Source: Pseudomonas fluorescens | GTDB taxonomy: Bacteria > Pseudomonadota > Gammaproteobacteria > Pseudomonadales > Pseudomonadaceae | NCBI RefSeq assembly: GCF_900215245.1 | Contig: NZ_LT907842.1 | Coordinates: 4,154,001-4,218,000 of the forward strand | DNA: 64,000 nt | Direction of reading: 5' to 3' | Part shown: piece by piece, positions 8,696 to 17,442 of the stretch | How the letters are laid out: every line of letters begins with the position of its first letter | How positions within the stretch are numbered: position 1 is the stretch's first letter | The notes under the pieces: generated by a model | Seen by the model: the letters and a program-made list of their open reading frames with translations, nothing else | Told to the model about the DNA's origin: nothing | Databases searched by the model: none | Program-made: the position numbers and the translations under genes

Positions 8696-9545
8696 GCTTT
8701 CGATATTGATTGTGCTTTATAAGAGGCATTATAAAGACTCGGCTGCTATCACGACGTTGCTGAACAATCGCGTGCGCTTTCAGGCGCACGGCATTTCTGT
8801 TGATTTTTATGTGTGGAACAATACGCCGTCTTGCTCGCCCGCATTATCGAGCGAACGTTTAACCTGGCTTGAGGGTGATAATGATGGCTTGCCACATGTC
8901 TATAATCGCGTAGCCGATATGGCCTTTACTAACGGTGCTACGCATTTCATGATTTCCGACGATGATACAGACTATGCCAGTCAGGATTATGTCGATGCAC
9001 TCTCTACTGCGCTTAAATATGAGGCCACCTCAGCGCCGCACTCGTTCGGGGTTATGCTCCCTAAAATCTACTCCCGAGAAACACTGATCAGCCCAGGCCG
9101 ACGCGTGTGGTTTTTCGGCCGCTTGTCCGAGCACGTTGATAGCGGTATGAACGCCTCGGTTAACAAGCTCGCTATCAACAGTGGCGTAATATTCAACAAG
9201 TCATGCTATGAAAGAATGTCGCCGCTTTTTGATGAGCGCCTCAAGTTCTACGCGACGGACACTGCATTTTTTGTCAGATACGAGTCCTATTATTCGCACT
9301 TCTATGTACTGGACACTGTTCTACAACACGATCTTTCCGAGCATACGTCGGACAGCGCCGAGCGGGCTGTTTTTCGTTTTCAGGAAATGATCCGCGGCTT
9401 TCGAGTGATCTTTGAGCGCAGGGGGTATCTCTTTCACTGTGTGATGGAGATGTATTTGCTAGTGGCCTCGCTTAGAAAGAGTCTCTCGTATAAAAGTACA
9501 GGTTTTTTGCGTTCCTATATTTCGTCTTTTAGAGGAAAGAAATAA
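8670..9545 (+). CDS. glycosyltransferase family 2-like protein
   Basis: A 291-residue cytoplasmic GT-A-type enzyme. The start LSILIVLYKRHYKDSAAI is the usual first strand of GT2 enzymes. DNDGLPHVYNR is followed by MISDDDTDY (about residues 108-116), which holds the DxD-type metal and nucleotide-sugar site, and ERLKFYATDTAFFVRY resembles the acceptor-side region with a catalytic Asp. Its ATG lies 26 bases inside the end of wzy, and its stop shares one base with the next ATG (TAATG), so translation of three genes is coupled. Donor sugar unknown. Confidence 0.83.
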   Translation: MSLNIVHAKLSILIVLYKRHYKDSAAITTLLNNRVRFQAHGISVDFYVWNNTPSCSPALSSERLTWLEGDNDGLPHVYNRVADMAFTNGATHFMISDDDTDYASQDYVDALSTALKYEATSAPHSFGVMLPKIYSRETLISPGRRVWFFGRLSEHVDSGMNASVNKLAINSGVIFNKSCYERMSPLFDERLKFYATDTAFFVRYESYYSHFYVLDTVLQHDLSEHTSDSAERAVFRFQEMIRGFRVIFERRGYLFHCVMEMYLLVASLRKSLSYKSTGFLRSYISSFRGKK

Positions 9546-10234
9546 TGCTGATCGAACTGGTTGAGTTTCTTTCTCTTAAAATAAGGAAGCGAGGTATCAA
9601 AATTGATAGACGCATTCCGGACGGTTATCTTTTAAAATTGGTTTTTTCGAAAGTGTGCATGGCCATCAATGGTTTCTTCATCTTCAGGAGACGTTCAGTC
9701 ATTCTTGTGGGAAAAAATGTTACCGTGAAAGCCCGATCAATGATTACAGCGGGTAAGGGACTCATGATCGATGACGGTTGTTTTATCGACGCGTTAGCGA
9801 TCAAAGGTATCGTTTTTGGGCGAGGGGTTTCCTTAAAGAAAAATGTTACCATCGAGTGTACCGGCAGCTTGACTAAATTGGGTGAGGGGCTTTCGATTGG
9901 CAACGATGTCGGTATCGGAAGTGGTAGCTTTTTGGGCTGCGCCGGGGGCATTGCTATTGGGCATGACACAATCATCGGAAACTATGTCTCCTTTCACTCG
10001 GAGAATCATAATTTTTCTGATACCACCCAGCCTATTAGACTTCAGGGCGTCAATAACGAAGGGATCCAGATCGGCAATAATTGCTGGATAGGTGCCAAGG
10101 TGACCGTGCTGGACGGTGTGGTTCTTGAGGACGGTTGTGTTGTTGCGGCAGGCGCTGTTTTGAAAGCTGGACGATATGCGGCTAACTCGATTTACGCGGG
10201 TGTTCCGGCAAAGCGCATAAAAGAACGCAGCTAA
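9545..10234 (+). CDS. left-handed beta-helix (hexapeptide) O-acetyltransferase
   Basis: 229 residues built of hexapeptide repeats ([LIV]-G-x4), clearest at about residues 60-210 (IGNDVGIGSG, IGHDTIIGNYVSFHSENHNFSD, IGNNCWIGAKVTVLDGV). The HSENHNF segment carries the active-site histidine typical of WcaF/CapG/NodL-type acetyl-CoA-dependent O-acetyltransferases, and the C-terminal VPAKRIK is a common closing motif. A short hydrophobic stretch (about 35-48) may contact the membrane. N-acylation of the amino sugar made by the 3.6 kb aminotransferase is possible but the motifs fit O-acetylation better. GAGG upstream is the ribosome binding site. Confidence 0.83.
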   Translation: MLIELVEFLSLKIRKRGIKIDRRIPDGYLLKLVFSKVCMAINGFFIFRRRSVILVGKNVTVKARSMITAGKGLMIDDGCFIDALAIKGIVFGRGVSLKKNVTIECTGSLTKLGEGLSIGNDVGIGSGSFLGCAGGIAIGHDTIIGNYVSFHSENHNFSDTTQPIRLQGVNNEGIQIGNNCWIGAKVTVLDGVVLEDGCVVAAGAVLKAGRYAANSIYAGVPAKRIKERS

Positions 10235-10243
10235 GGACGTGTC

Positions 10244-11338
10244 GTGAAGAAGATAATATTTTTCCATTTGCTGAATGACTATAGCGGGAGCCCGAAGGTT
10301 CTTTCGCAGGTTATTGAGACGGTTTCAAGCGAGGGCGCTGACGTCGAATTGTTTTTGGGTGGGAAGGGCGGCGATGGCTTCCTTTCTTCTGCGCCGTGTG
10401 TGCAACGACGCTATTTTTACAAACGTTTCGAAAGCAAATATTTGACGTTATTGAGTTACAGCCTTTCACAGCTGATTTTGTTTTTTAAATTAATGAGTTA
10501 TCGTAAGTCTTCAACGGTTTTTTACGTCAATACACTGCTTCCGTTTGGTGCGGCGTTGGCGGGAAAGTTACTGGGTATTAAGGTTTATTATCACATTCAT
10601 GAGACGTCGATCCGCCCAAGGCCGCTAAAGCTTTTCTTGCGGTGGGTGGCTGCAAAGTGCTCAAGTAAAAATGTTTTCGTTTCGCATTTTTTAGCGAATG
10701 CCGAGTGTTTTCCTGCGGTAGAAAGTCAGGTGATTTATAATGCGATCCCACAGGGTATGGCACGTATTGCTGCGCATCACACGTATCATACTCAACCCAG
10801 TGAACAGTTCAGTGTATTGATGATTTGTTCTCTAAAGGCCTATAAGGGTGTCGGTGAGTTTATACAAGTTGCAAGCATGTTGACGCATAACAAAAGACTT
10901 GAATTTACCTTGGTGCTGGGCGCAGGGGATACTGAAGTAGCTGAGTACTTTTCGGGGATAAGCTGTCCTGGAAACCTGACTATTGTTTCACGGTGTGAGG
11001 ATGTCGTTCCTTATTATCAGAAGGCGAATGTTTTGCTTAGTCTTTCGAAACCGAAAGAATGGGTGGAGACATTTGGACTGACTATACTCGAGGCGCTTTC
11101 ATTTGGAGTGCCTTGTATTGTCCCTCCGGTGGGTGGGCCTGTCGAACTGGTTACGAATGGCAAGGAAGGATATTTAATGGATTCAAGTCAGGTTGAGGGA
11201 ATTTCCGCTCGAGTGGAATTTCTTCAGAAGAATCCAGAAGTGTGCGTTCGCTTGTCTGAAGCTGCAAAATTAAAGTCGCTTAGTTTCTCAGTTGATAACT
11301 TTGAAAGTAGTGTGCTTGGGGTATTTAATGAGCGTTAA
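10244..11338 (+). CDS. glycosyltransferase family 4 protein
   Basis: 364 residues with a GT-B fold. The N-terminus holds LLNDYSGSPKVLSQVIE, where the GSPKV stretch forms the usual glycine-rich acceptor-side loop. YHIHETSIRP follows at about residue 117. The C-terminal half contains LMICSLKAYKGVGEFI (sugar-nucleotide strand with conserved Lys) and ETFGLTILEALSFGVPCI, whose ExFGLxxxE is the GT4 donor-binding EX7E motif. The start is GTG 10244 with AAGGA eight bases upstream. The last codons overlap the next gene by 11 bases. A retaining mechanism is expected; donor and linkage are unknown. Confidence 0.87.
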   Translation: MKKIIFFHLLNDYSGSPKVLSQVIETVSSEGADVELFLGGKGGDGFLSSAPCVQRRYFYKRFESKYLTLLSYSLSQLILFFKLMSYRKSSTVFYVNTLLPFGAALAGKLLGIKVYYHIHETSIRPRPLKLFLRWVAAKCSSKNVFVSHFLANAECFPAVESQVIYNAIPQGMARIAAHHTYHTQPSEQFSVLMICSLKAYKGVGEFIQVASMLTHNKRLEFTLVLGAGDTEVAEYFSGISCPGNLTIVSRCEDVVPYYQKANVLLSLSKPKEWVETFGLTILEALSFGVPCIVPPVGGPVELVTNGKEGYLMDSSQVEGISARVEFLQKNPEVCVRLSEAAKLKSLSFSVDNFESSVLGVFNER

Positions 11339-12434
11339 ATTAGCAGTTATCGGTACGGTCGGTCTCCCGGCGCAGTACGGTGGATGGGAGACGTTATCAG
11401 AACAATTGATAACGTATCTGGATCAAGTGTACGACATTTCGGTGTATTGCAGCTCGACGTCGTACGCGTCCCGGCCGGCGAAATATCGTAACGCCAACTT
11501 GGTTTACGTTCCGCTGAAAGCTAACGGCGTGCAAAGTATTCCCTATGACATCATCAGTATGCTGCATGCCTATAGGAAAAATGACGTACTGGTGATACTC
11601 GGGGTTTCCGGCTGCATCGCACTTCCTTTTTTAAAGATGCTGACCAAGAAGAGAATTGTTGTCAATATTGACGGCTATGAATGGAAACGTGCCAAGTGGT
11701 CATTTCTGGCTAAGAAATTTTTGAAGTTTTCAGAAGCGGTGGCGGTTAAATATTCAGATGCCATCGTCACGGATAACAAAGTTCTTCAGGATTATGTGCG
11801 TAACGAATACGGGCGTGAGAGCACACTCATCGCCTATGGTGGCGATCAGGCCAAAACCAGCGTGCTGGCCGAGTCGGATCTGCAGCGTTACCCTTTCCTT
11901 TGTAAACCCTATGCGTTCTCCGTCTGCAGGATTGAGCCTGAAAATAATATTCATATCATCATTGAAGCCTTTAGCACCAGCGGGTTGCCGTTGGTGATCG
12001 TGGGTAATTGGAAACACAGTGAGTACGGCAAAGCGCTACAGGATAAATATTCGGGCATGGCGCACCTGCACTTACTCGACCCTATTTACAACGGTGATGA
12101 GCTCAGCCCGTTGCGCAGCAATGCCACTGTGTATATTCATGGCCACAGCGCCGGTGGAACCAACCCATCGTTGGTTGAGGCGATGTGGTTGAGCTTGCCT
12201 GTCATTGCTTTCGATGTGTCGTTCAACCGCGCTTCTACCGAAGACTGCGCAAAGTTCTTTTCGTCCAGTCAGGCATTGATCGAGAGTGCCGCCAGCCTTT
12301 TCGCCAATGAAGCTGAACGTGCGCAATTGAGTGAAAAGATGCACGAGATTGCGACGCGTCGTTATCGTTGGGAAGGTGTCTCTTCTCAATATGATAAGTT
12401 GTTCAAATCGCTACTTTCAGCTGATAAGGCTTGA
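11328..12434 (+). CDS. DUF1972-type glycosyltransferase (GT4-like, possible rhamnosyltransferase)
   Basis: 368 residues. The N-terminal IGTVGLPAQYGGWETL is the hallmark of DUF1972 proteins, which pair with a GT4 C-terminal domain. Further motifs are NIDGYEWKRAKW (about residues 109-120), YGGDQ, RIEPENNIHIIIEAF and HGHSAGGTNPSLVEAMW, the last being the donor-binding GGTNPSLVEA loop. Several characterised relatives transfer rhamnose or fucosamine, so rhamnosyl transfer is a reasonable guess only. Start chosen at ATG 11328; the frame is open 12 codons upstream, but those overlap the preceding gene. It ends just before the reductase gene. Confidence 0.85.
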   Translation: MSVKLAVIGTVGLPAQYGGWETLSEQLITYLDQVYDISVYCSSTSYASRPAKYRNANLVYVPLKANGVQSIPYDIISMLHAYRKNDVLVILGVSGCIALPFLKMLTKKRIVVNIDGYEWKRAKWSFLAKKFLKFSEAVAVKYSDAIVTDNKVLQDYVRNEYGRESTLIAYGGDQAKTSVLAESDLQRYPFLCKPYAFSVCRIEPENNIHIIIEAFSTSGLPLVIVGNWKHSEYGKALQDKYSGMAHLHLLDPIYNGDELSPLRSNATVYIHGHSAGGTNPSLVEAMWLSLPVIAFDVSFNRASTEDCAKFFSSSQALIESAASLFANEAERAQLSEKMHEIATRRYRWEGVSSQYDKLFKSLLSADKA

Positions 12435-12436
12435 AT

Positions 12437-13447
12437 ATGTTGGATGATGCACGCCTCCACCCTGTTCCAGACACACCAAAAATACTGCTCACGGGGGCGA
12501 CCGGCTTCGTAGGGCGTTCAGTGCTCAATGCGCTGGTCGATGGTAAGTATCCGGTTGTCAGCGTCACCCGTAAAAGGCGTGTTCCCCCCGTGCCTGGTGT
12601 GCAGGAGTTTATTGTCGGGTCGCTGACGGACGATATCGACTGGCAGGTCCCATTATTGGGAGTCGACGTCGTCATACACTCCGCAGGTCGTGCGCACGTC
12701 ATGAATGAAACGCATAGCAACCCGTTGCAGGCGTTTCGTGAGGTCAACGTGGACGCGACGCTCAAGCTTGCCCAGCAGGCAGCCGATGCGGGTGTAAAAC
12801 GGTTTATTTTTATCAGCTCGATCAAAGTGAACGGCGAAGAGACCCCAGCTCACACTGCGTTTACCTCGCGGGATATTCCGGCGCCGCTTGACGACTACGG
12901 TGTGTCCAAGCTGGAAGCCGAACAGGCGCTTCTGGCGCTGGCGGGGCGAACCTCGATGGACGTCGTGATAATCAGGCCTGTTCTTGTGTATGGCCCAGAT
13001 GTGAAGGCGAACTTTGAACGCATGCTTTCGATCGTGAACAAGAAACTGCCGCTGCCTTTTCGTACTATTGATAACCGTCGAAGCCTGGTTTTCATTGATA
13101 ACCTGGTGGATTTGATTTGTGTGTGCATTAAGCACCCGCAAGCAGCCAATCAGGTGTTTCTGGTCAGCGACGATAATGATTTATCTATTGGGCAGATTCT
13201 GGAAAAACTGGCCATAGCCATGAATAAGTCGTCACGCGTTTTTTCATTTCCCTATTTTCTTTTAAACGCTGCGGCAACCTTGGTGGGTAAACAGGCGTTT
13301 TTGCAGCGGCTGTGCGGGTCTCTCCAAGTGGACATTACTGATACGCGCGAGCGCTTGGGTTGGGCCCCTCCCGTCAGCATTGATGAGGCATTTGCTATCA
13401 CGGCCCGACATTATCTAGCCCAACAAAGTGGAACATCGCATGGGTAA
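12437..13447 (+). CDS. WbpV/WreQ-like NAD-dependent 4-reductase or epimerase
   Basis: A 336-residue extended short-chain dehydrogenase. Seen directly: the Rossmann loop LLTGATGFVGR (about residues 17-27), SSIKVNGE with the active-site Ser/Thr region and YGVSKLEAE with catalytic Tyr and Lys (YxxxK), then VYGPDVKANFERM and RRSLVFIDNLVD. This pattern is that of WbpV of P. aeruginosa and WreQ of Rhizobium, which reduce UDP-4-keto-6-deoxy-GlcNAc to UDP-QuiNAc, or of UDP-FucNAc-forming homologues. WbpM, which makes that 4-keto intermediate, lies in the same cluster, and the phosphoglycosyltransferase that would use the product lies between. ATG 12437 follows AAGG. Choice between QuiNAc and FucNAc cannot be read. 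Confidence 0.82.
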   Translation: MLDDARLHPVPDTPKILLTGATGFVGRSVLNALVDGKYPVVSVTRKRRVPPVPGVQEFIVGSLTDDIDWQVPLLGVDVVIHSAGRAHVMNETHSNPLQAFREVNVDATLKLAQQAADAGVKRFIFISSIKVNGEETPAHTAFTSRDIPAPLDDYGVSKLEAEQALLALAGRTSMDVVIIRPVLVYGPDVKANFERMLSIVNKKLPLPFRTIDNRRSLVFIDNLVDLICVCIKHPQAANQVFLVSDDNDLSIGQILEKLAIAMNKSSRVFSFPYFLLNAAATLVGKQAFLQRLCGSLQVDITDTRERLGWAPPVSIDEAFAITARHYLAQQSGTSHG

Positions 13448-14546
13448 CCTGGCCGAACTGCTTAAGTCGAGGGATAATAATTTCAATTTTATCCGAATGG
13501 TCGCGGCGTTCTTCGTACTGGTTTCTCATTCTTACCCGCTCTCTCGTGGCGCGGCTGAAACCGAGCCGTTGATGGCGCAACTCGGGATAACGCTAGGCGG
13601 ATTAGGCGTATTCACCTTTTTTTGTATTTCGGGATTTTTTATATCGCTGAGTTACGAGCGTTCAAAGACAAAGATTGACTTTGTTGTTGCGAGGTTTTTA
13701 CGTTTGTATCCTGGGCTTTTAGTTGTGCTGCTGTTAAGTGCGTGGGTGGTCGGTCCCCTGTTCACTGAACTCAGTCTGCACGATTATTTCTCCGCCAAGG
13801 AGGTGCATAGGTATATTACCGGGAACTTGAAGTTGAAGGATATTCAGTTTCAGTTGCCTGGCCTGTTTCAGGATAACCCTTACCCCGGTATCAATGGTTC
13901 TCTGTGGACGTTATATTATGAAGTTTTGCTGTATGCGATGGTGTTTGCACTCGGCGTCGTCGGTTGTTTGACACGTCTGCGCCGGGTCTCGGTATTTTTT
14001 GCAGTGTATTTTTTGTTTTATGTTGTTTTTAACGTGCTGCAAAAGAACGAATACATGGTCTTCGGTTTCCAGTTGCGTAGCTGGGTGCAGTGGAGTTTCG
14101 CGTTTGTAATCGGCATGTTCTTGTACGCCTACCGATTTAAGATTCAGTTGAACATCTGGTACCTGGCGCTGGGGTGGGTGGCGGCCCTGTGTCTCTACAG
14201 GACGCCTGTGTTTGTCGAGGTGTTCGTGGTGGCGTGGAGTTACTCTGTGTTCTTCGTCGCCTTTAACACACAGTGGTTTGCACGGCAGTACAATAAACTG
14301 GGTGATTACTCGTACGGTTTGTATATCTATGCCTTTCCCACTCAAGAGATTCTGGCTCATCTCTACAAAGGGATATCCCCTGCGCAGATGATTATCCTGG
14401 CATTACCTGTTGCTCTTGTTCCTGCTGTGCTTTCTTGGCACGTGATCGAGCAACCCTGCATTTTGCGCAAGAAAGAGATTGCGTCCAGACTGTCTCAGGC
14501 CTGTGCGAAGCTGTCCGGAAAGTTTGCCAAGTATTCACCTAAATAG
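13440..14546 (+). CDS. acyltransferase family 3 (OafA/NodX-type) membrane protein
   Basis: A 368-residue protein with about 10 hydrophobic helices. The N-terminal NFNFIRMVAAFFVLVSHSYP carries the R-x10-H pair (Arg and the His of SHSYP) that typifies acyltransferase-3 proteins, which use cytoplasmic acetyl-CoA to acetylate periplasmic glycans. CISGFFISLSYERS and FLRLYPGL follow, and NGSLWTLYYEVLLY near residue 155 is the conserved S-x-W-T-L-x-x-E block. ATG 13440 overlaps the end of the reductase gene by eight bases; GTG 13428 is a less likely start. The family acetylates O-antigen sugars after flipping, complementing the cytosolic hexapeptide enzyme at 9.5 kb. A different acyl group is possible. 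Confidence 0.88.
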   Translation: MGNLAELLKSRDNNFNFIRMVAAFFVLVSHSYPLSRGAAETEPLMAQLGITLGGLGVFTFFCISGFFISLSYERSKTKIDFVVARFLRLYPGLLVVLLLSAWVVGPLFTELSLHDYFSAKEVHRYITGNLKLKDIQFQLPGLFQDNPYPGINGSLWTLYYEVLLYAMVFALGVVGCLTRLRRVSVFFAVYFLFYVVFNVLQKNEYMVFGFQLRSWVQWSFAFVIGMFLYAYRFKIQLNIWYLALGWVAALCLYRTPVFVEVFVVAWSYSVFFVAFNTQWFARQYNKLGDYSYGLYIYAFPTQEILAHLYKGISPAQMIILALPVALVPAVLSWHVIEQPCILRKKEIASRLSQACAKLSGKFAKYSPK

Positions 14547-14571
14547 TTTTGAATGATAAGGTTGGTGGGAA

Positions 14572-15132
14572 ATGAAGCGTTTTTTTGATCTTGTGCTGAG
14601 CCTGGTCGCTTTGCTCATACTGCTGATTCCGATTGTGCTTGTCACCCTGGCAGTAAAGTTGACGTCAAAAGGGCCCGCACTTTATTGGTCGGACCGGGTA
14701 GGCGTGAATAATGTACTGTTCAGGATGCCGAAGTTTCGCTCGATGCGTACAGGCACACCGGCAGTCGCTACGCATCTACTCCTGGACCCTTCCCAATACT
14801 TAACGCCTATTGGCAACTTTCTACGTAAATCCAGTTTGGACGAGTTGCCTCAACTGTGGAGTATTATTGTTGGCGATATGAGTTTTGTCGGGCCCAGGCC
14901 AGCGCTGTTTAATCAAGCGGACCTCATTGAGTTACGAACCCAGCAAGGCGTGCACCTCATTCCCCCAGGCCTCACTGGATGGGCGCAGGTTAATGGACGG
15001 GACGAACTGCCGATTCCGGTCAAGGTTGACTATGATGCTTATTACGCGAAAAATATGAGCGTTCTTTTCGATCTGAAAATCTTGTTTTTGACCGCCATGA
15101 AGGTAATCAAGCGGGACGGTGTTTCCCATTAA
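14572..15132 (+). CDS. small PglC-type polyprenyl-phosphate sugar-1-phosphate transferase
   Basis: Initiating enzyme: transfers a sugar-1-phosphate to undecaprenyl phosphate at the inner membrane. At 186 residues it is only the catalytic core of the bacterial sugar transferase family, as in PglC, without the four-helix N-terminal part of WbaP. Motifs: one re-entrant hydrophobic helix (about 6-32), KGPALYWSDRVG, FRMPKFRSMRTG, then SSLDELPQLWSII with the catalytic Asp-Glu pair, VGPRPALF and PGLTGWAQVNGRD. In P. aeruginosa the equivalent place is held by the unrelated WecA-type WbpL. With WbpM and the WbpV-like reductase alongside, UDP-QuiNAc or UDP-FucNAc is the likely donor. AAGGTTGGTGGG precedes the ATG. 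Confidence 0.9.
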   Translation: MKRFFDLVLSLVALLILLIPIVLVTLAVKLTSKGPALYWSDRVGVNNVLFRMPKFRSMRTGTPAVATHLLLDPSQYLTPIGNFLRKSSLDELPQLWSIIVGDMSFVGPRPALFNQADLIELRTQQGVHLIPPGLTGWAQVNGRDELPIPVKVDYDAYYAKNMSVLFDLKILFLTAMKVIKRDGVSH

Positions 15133-15248
15133 TTGCATCGCGTTGCGTGATTGGCCTGTTTAGGTTAGCGGTGTACAGTGTGTTTTTTGTACTGCGTTTA
15201 TCGCGCAGTCAAAAAATTTTGATCTAACGCATGGGCGGTAGGTGAGTC

Positions 15249-17246
15249 ATGATAAACCGGTTGCGTGCTTGGCTATTGAAGCTACCTCGTCATCAAAAAC
15301 GACTGATACAGGTATTGGCGGACGTTGTACTGGTTTCTTTAGCGCTGTGGATAGCGTTTTTAGTCCGTCTCGGAATCGACGAGATGATCAACCCGGTCAG
15401 AATGCATCTGTGGTTGTTCTTAGCCGCGCCGGTGGTTGCCATTCCGTTGTTCATTCGCTTTGGTATGTACCGTGCTGTTATGCGCTATTTTGGCAACGAC
15501 GCACTCGTCGCCATTATCAAAGCCGTCAGCCTTTCGGCTTTGATTCTGGGTGTAGTCGTCTACTGGTATAGCAATCATCAGAACGTCGTGCCGCGGTCCA
15601 TTATCTTTAACTACTGGTGGTTAAGCTTGATTATGGTCGGCGGTTTGCGCCTGACCATGCGTCAGTACTTCCTCGGCGATTGGTTTGCAGCGGCCCAGCA
15701 CGTACCATTTACCAGCCGTGAGGATGGCCTGCCGCGGGTGGCGATTTATGGTGCGGGGTCCGCCGGCAACCAGTTGGTCGCGGCACTTCGCATGGGGCGT
15801 GTGATGCGCCCGGTTGCGTTCATTGACGACGATGACACCATCTCGGAACGCGTCATTTCCGGCCTTCAGGTTTACAAGCCCAAGCATATCCAACGGATGA
15901 TCGACGCTACCGGTGCTCAAGAAATCCTCCTGGCACTGCCTTCCTCCAACCGCGGCCGGCGTCGTGAGATTCTTGGTTTTCTTGAGGGGTTTCCGTTACA
16001 CGTGCGCAGCGTCCCGGGGTTTATGGACCTCGCCAGTGGACGGGTCAAGGTTGATGATATTCAGGAGGTCGATATTGCTGACTTGCTGGGTCGTGATTCG
16101 GTCCCCGCACAAGCTGATTTGCTTGAGCATTGCATCAAGGGGCAGAGCGTCCTTGTGACCGGGGCCGGTGGCTCGATAGGTTCAGAGCTCTGCCGGCAAA
16201 TCCTGGAGTTGAAGCCCAAAACCCTGCTGTTGTTTGAACACAGCGAATTCAACCTCTACAGCATTCTGTCTGAGTTGGAACAGCGCATTACCCGAAAATC
16301 GTTGCCGGTAAAACTGCTGCCTATCCTGGGGTCAGTGCGTGACCCTTCAAAGCTGCTGGATGTGATGAAAGCGTGGCGGGTCGACACGGTTTACCACGCT
16401 GCTGCCTACAAGCATGTGCCGATTGTCGAGCACAATATCGCAGAGGGAGTGCTGAACAATGTCATCGGCACACTCAATGCGGCTCAGGCGGCCGTCCAGG
16501 CCGGGGCCTCGAATTTTGTGCTGATTTCCACGGATAAGGCGGTGCGTCCGACTAACGTCATGGGCAGCACCAAGCGTCTTGCCGAGTTGACGCTTCAGGC
16601 ACTCAGCCGCGAACTTGCACCGGTGTTGTTCGGTGATAAGTCCAACGTTTCCCGCGTGAATAAAACCCGGTTCACGATGGTTCGATTTGGCAATGTATTG
16701 GGCTCTTCCGGCTCGGTGATTCCGCTGTTTCACAAGCAGATAAAGTCCGGTGGGCCGCTGACCGTCACGCACCCCAAAATCACCCGCTACTTCATGACCA
16801 TTCCTGAAGCTGCTCAGTTGGTCATACAAGCCGGTTCAATGGGCCTGGGCGGCGACGTGTTCGTGCTGGACATGGGCGAACCGGTAAAAATAGTCGAACT
16901 CGCGGAAAAGATGATCCACTTGTCAGGGCTGAGTGTGCGCTCCGACAAGAACCCTCATGGTGACATTGCCATTGAGTTTTCCGGGTTGCGACCGGGAGAA
17001 AAGCTTTACGAGGAATTGCTGATTGGGGACAACGTCGTCGCGACGCAACATCCGATGATCATGAGTGCCAATGAAGATTATCTGCCTTGGGAGACTCTAA
17101 AGCTCAAGCTCTCCGAATTGCTTGCGGCGGTGGATCAGGACGATTTCAGCCGTGTTCGCCAGTTGTTGCGGGACACCGTCAGCGGTTACACGCCGGACGG
17201 GGAAATCGTCGATTGGATCTACCAGCAGCGCCGACTTGAGCCGTGA
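15249..17246 (+). CDS. wbpM: UDP-GlcNAc 4,6-dehydratase WbpM
   Basis: WbpM converts UDP-GlcNAc to UDP-4-keto-6-deoxy-GlcNAc for QuiNAc/FucNAc synthesis. At 665 residues it matches the family length. Order: four membrane helices (about residues 15-135), a first Rossmann domain with IYGAGSAGNQ, and the catalytic domain with VTGAGGSIGSELCRQI near residues 302-317. The usual catalytic Tyr is replaced: NVMGSTKR gives Met438-x3-Lys442, the altered Ser-Met-Lys triad known for large membrane dehydratases of this family. LRPGEKLYEELL lies near the end. It is separated from the preceding gene by 116 bases, so it may have its own promoter, and it is followed by a terminator. Normal GC-rich codon use: it is the conserved end of the locus. 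Confidence 0.97.
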   Translation: MINRLRAWLLKLPRHQKRLIQVLADVVLVSLALWIAFLVRLGIDEMINPVRMHLWLFLAAPVVAIPLFIRFGMYRAVMRYFGNDALVAIIKAVSLSALILGVVVYWYSNHQNVVPRSIIFNYWWLSLIMVGGLRLTMRQYFLGDWFAAAQHVPFTSREDGLPRVAIYGAGSAGNQLVAALRMGRVMRPVAFIDDDDTISERVISGLQVYKPKHIQRMIDATGAQEILLALPSSNRGRRREILGFLEGFPLHVRSVPGFMDLASGRVKVDDIQEVDIADLLGRDSVPAQADLLEHCIKGQSVLVTGAGGSIGSELCRQILELKPKTLLLFEHSEFNLYSILSELEQRITRKSLPVKLLPILGSVRDPSKLLDVMKAWRVDTVYHAAAYKHVPIVEHNIAEGVLNNVIGTLNAAQAAVQAGASNFVLISTDKAVRPTNVMGSTKRLAELTLQALSRELAPVLFGDKSNVSRVNKTRFTMVRFGNVLGSSGSVIPLFHKQIKSGGPLTVTHPKITRYFMTIPEAAQLVIQAGSMGLGGDVFVLDMGEPVKIVELAEKMIHLSGLSVRSDKNPHGDIAIEFSGLRPGEKLYEELLIGDNVVATQHPMIMSANEDYLPWETLKLKLSELLAAVDQDDFSRVRQLLRDTVSGYTPDGEIVDWIYQQRRLEP

Positions 17247-17392
17247 GATCAACGGTTACATAACCGCTGATACCGTTCAAAGCGGGTGCGCTACCAGCGC
17301 TGAGTCAGGCCAGCTGGCCGTTGAGGAATATGAAACACACTCTGTAACCCAGTCACTTTTGACTCTCTCCCAACATCACCTAAGTTAGGAAG

Positions 17393-17420
17393 GCAGCTTC
17401 GGAAAGCTGCTTTTCTTTTA
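17393..17420 (+). terminator. terminator downstream of wbpM
   Basis: GCAGCTT (17393-17399) pairs with AAGCTGC (17404-17410) around CGGA, followed by TTTTCTTTT. It closes the polysaccharide cluster before comEA. Confidence 0.88.
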
Positions 17421-17442
17421 TTGATGTCATGGAGCGTCACCA

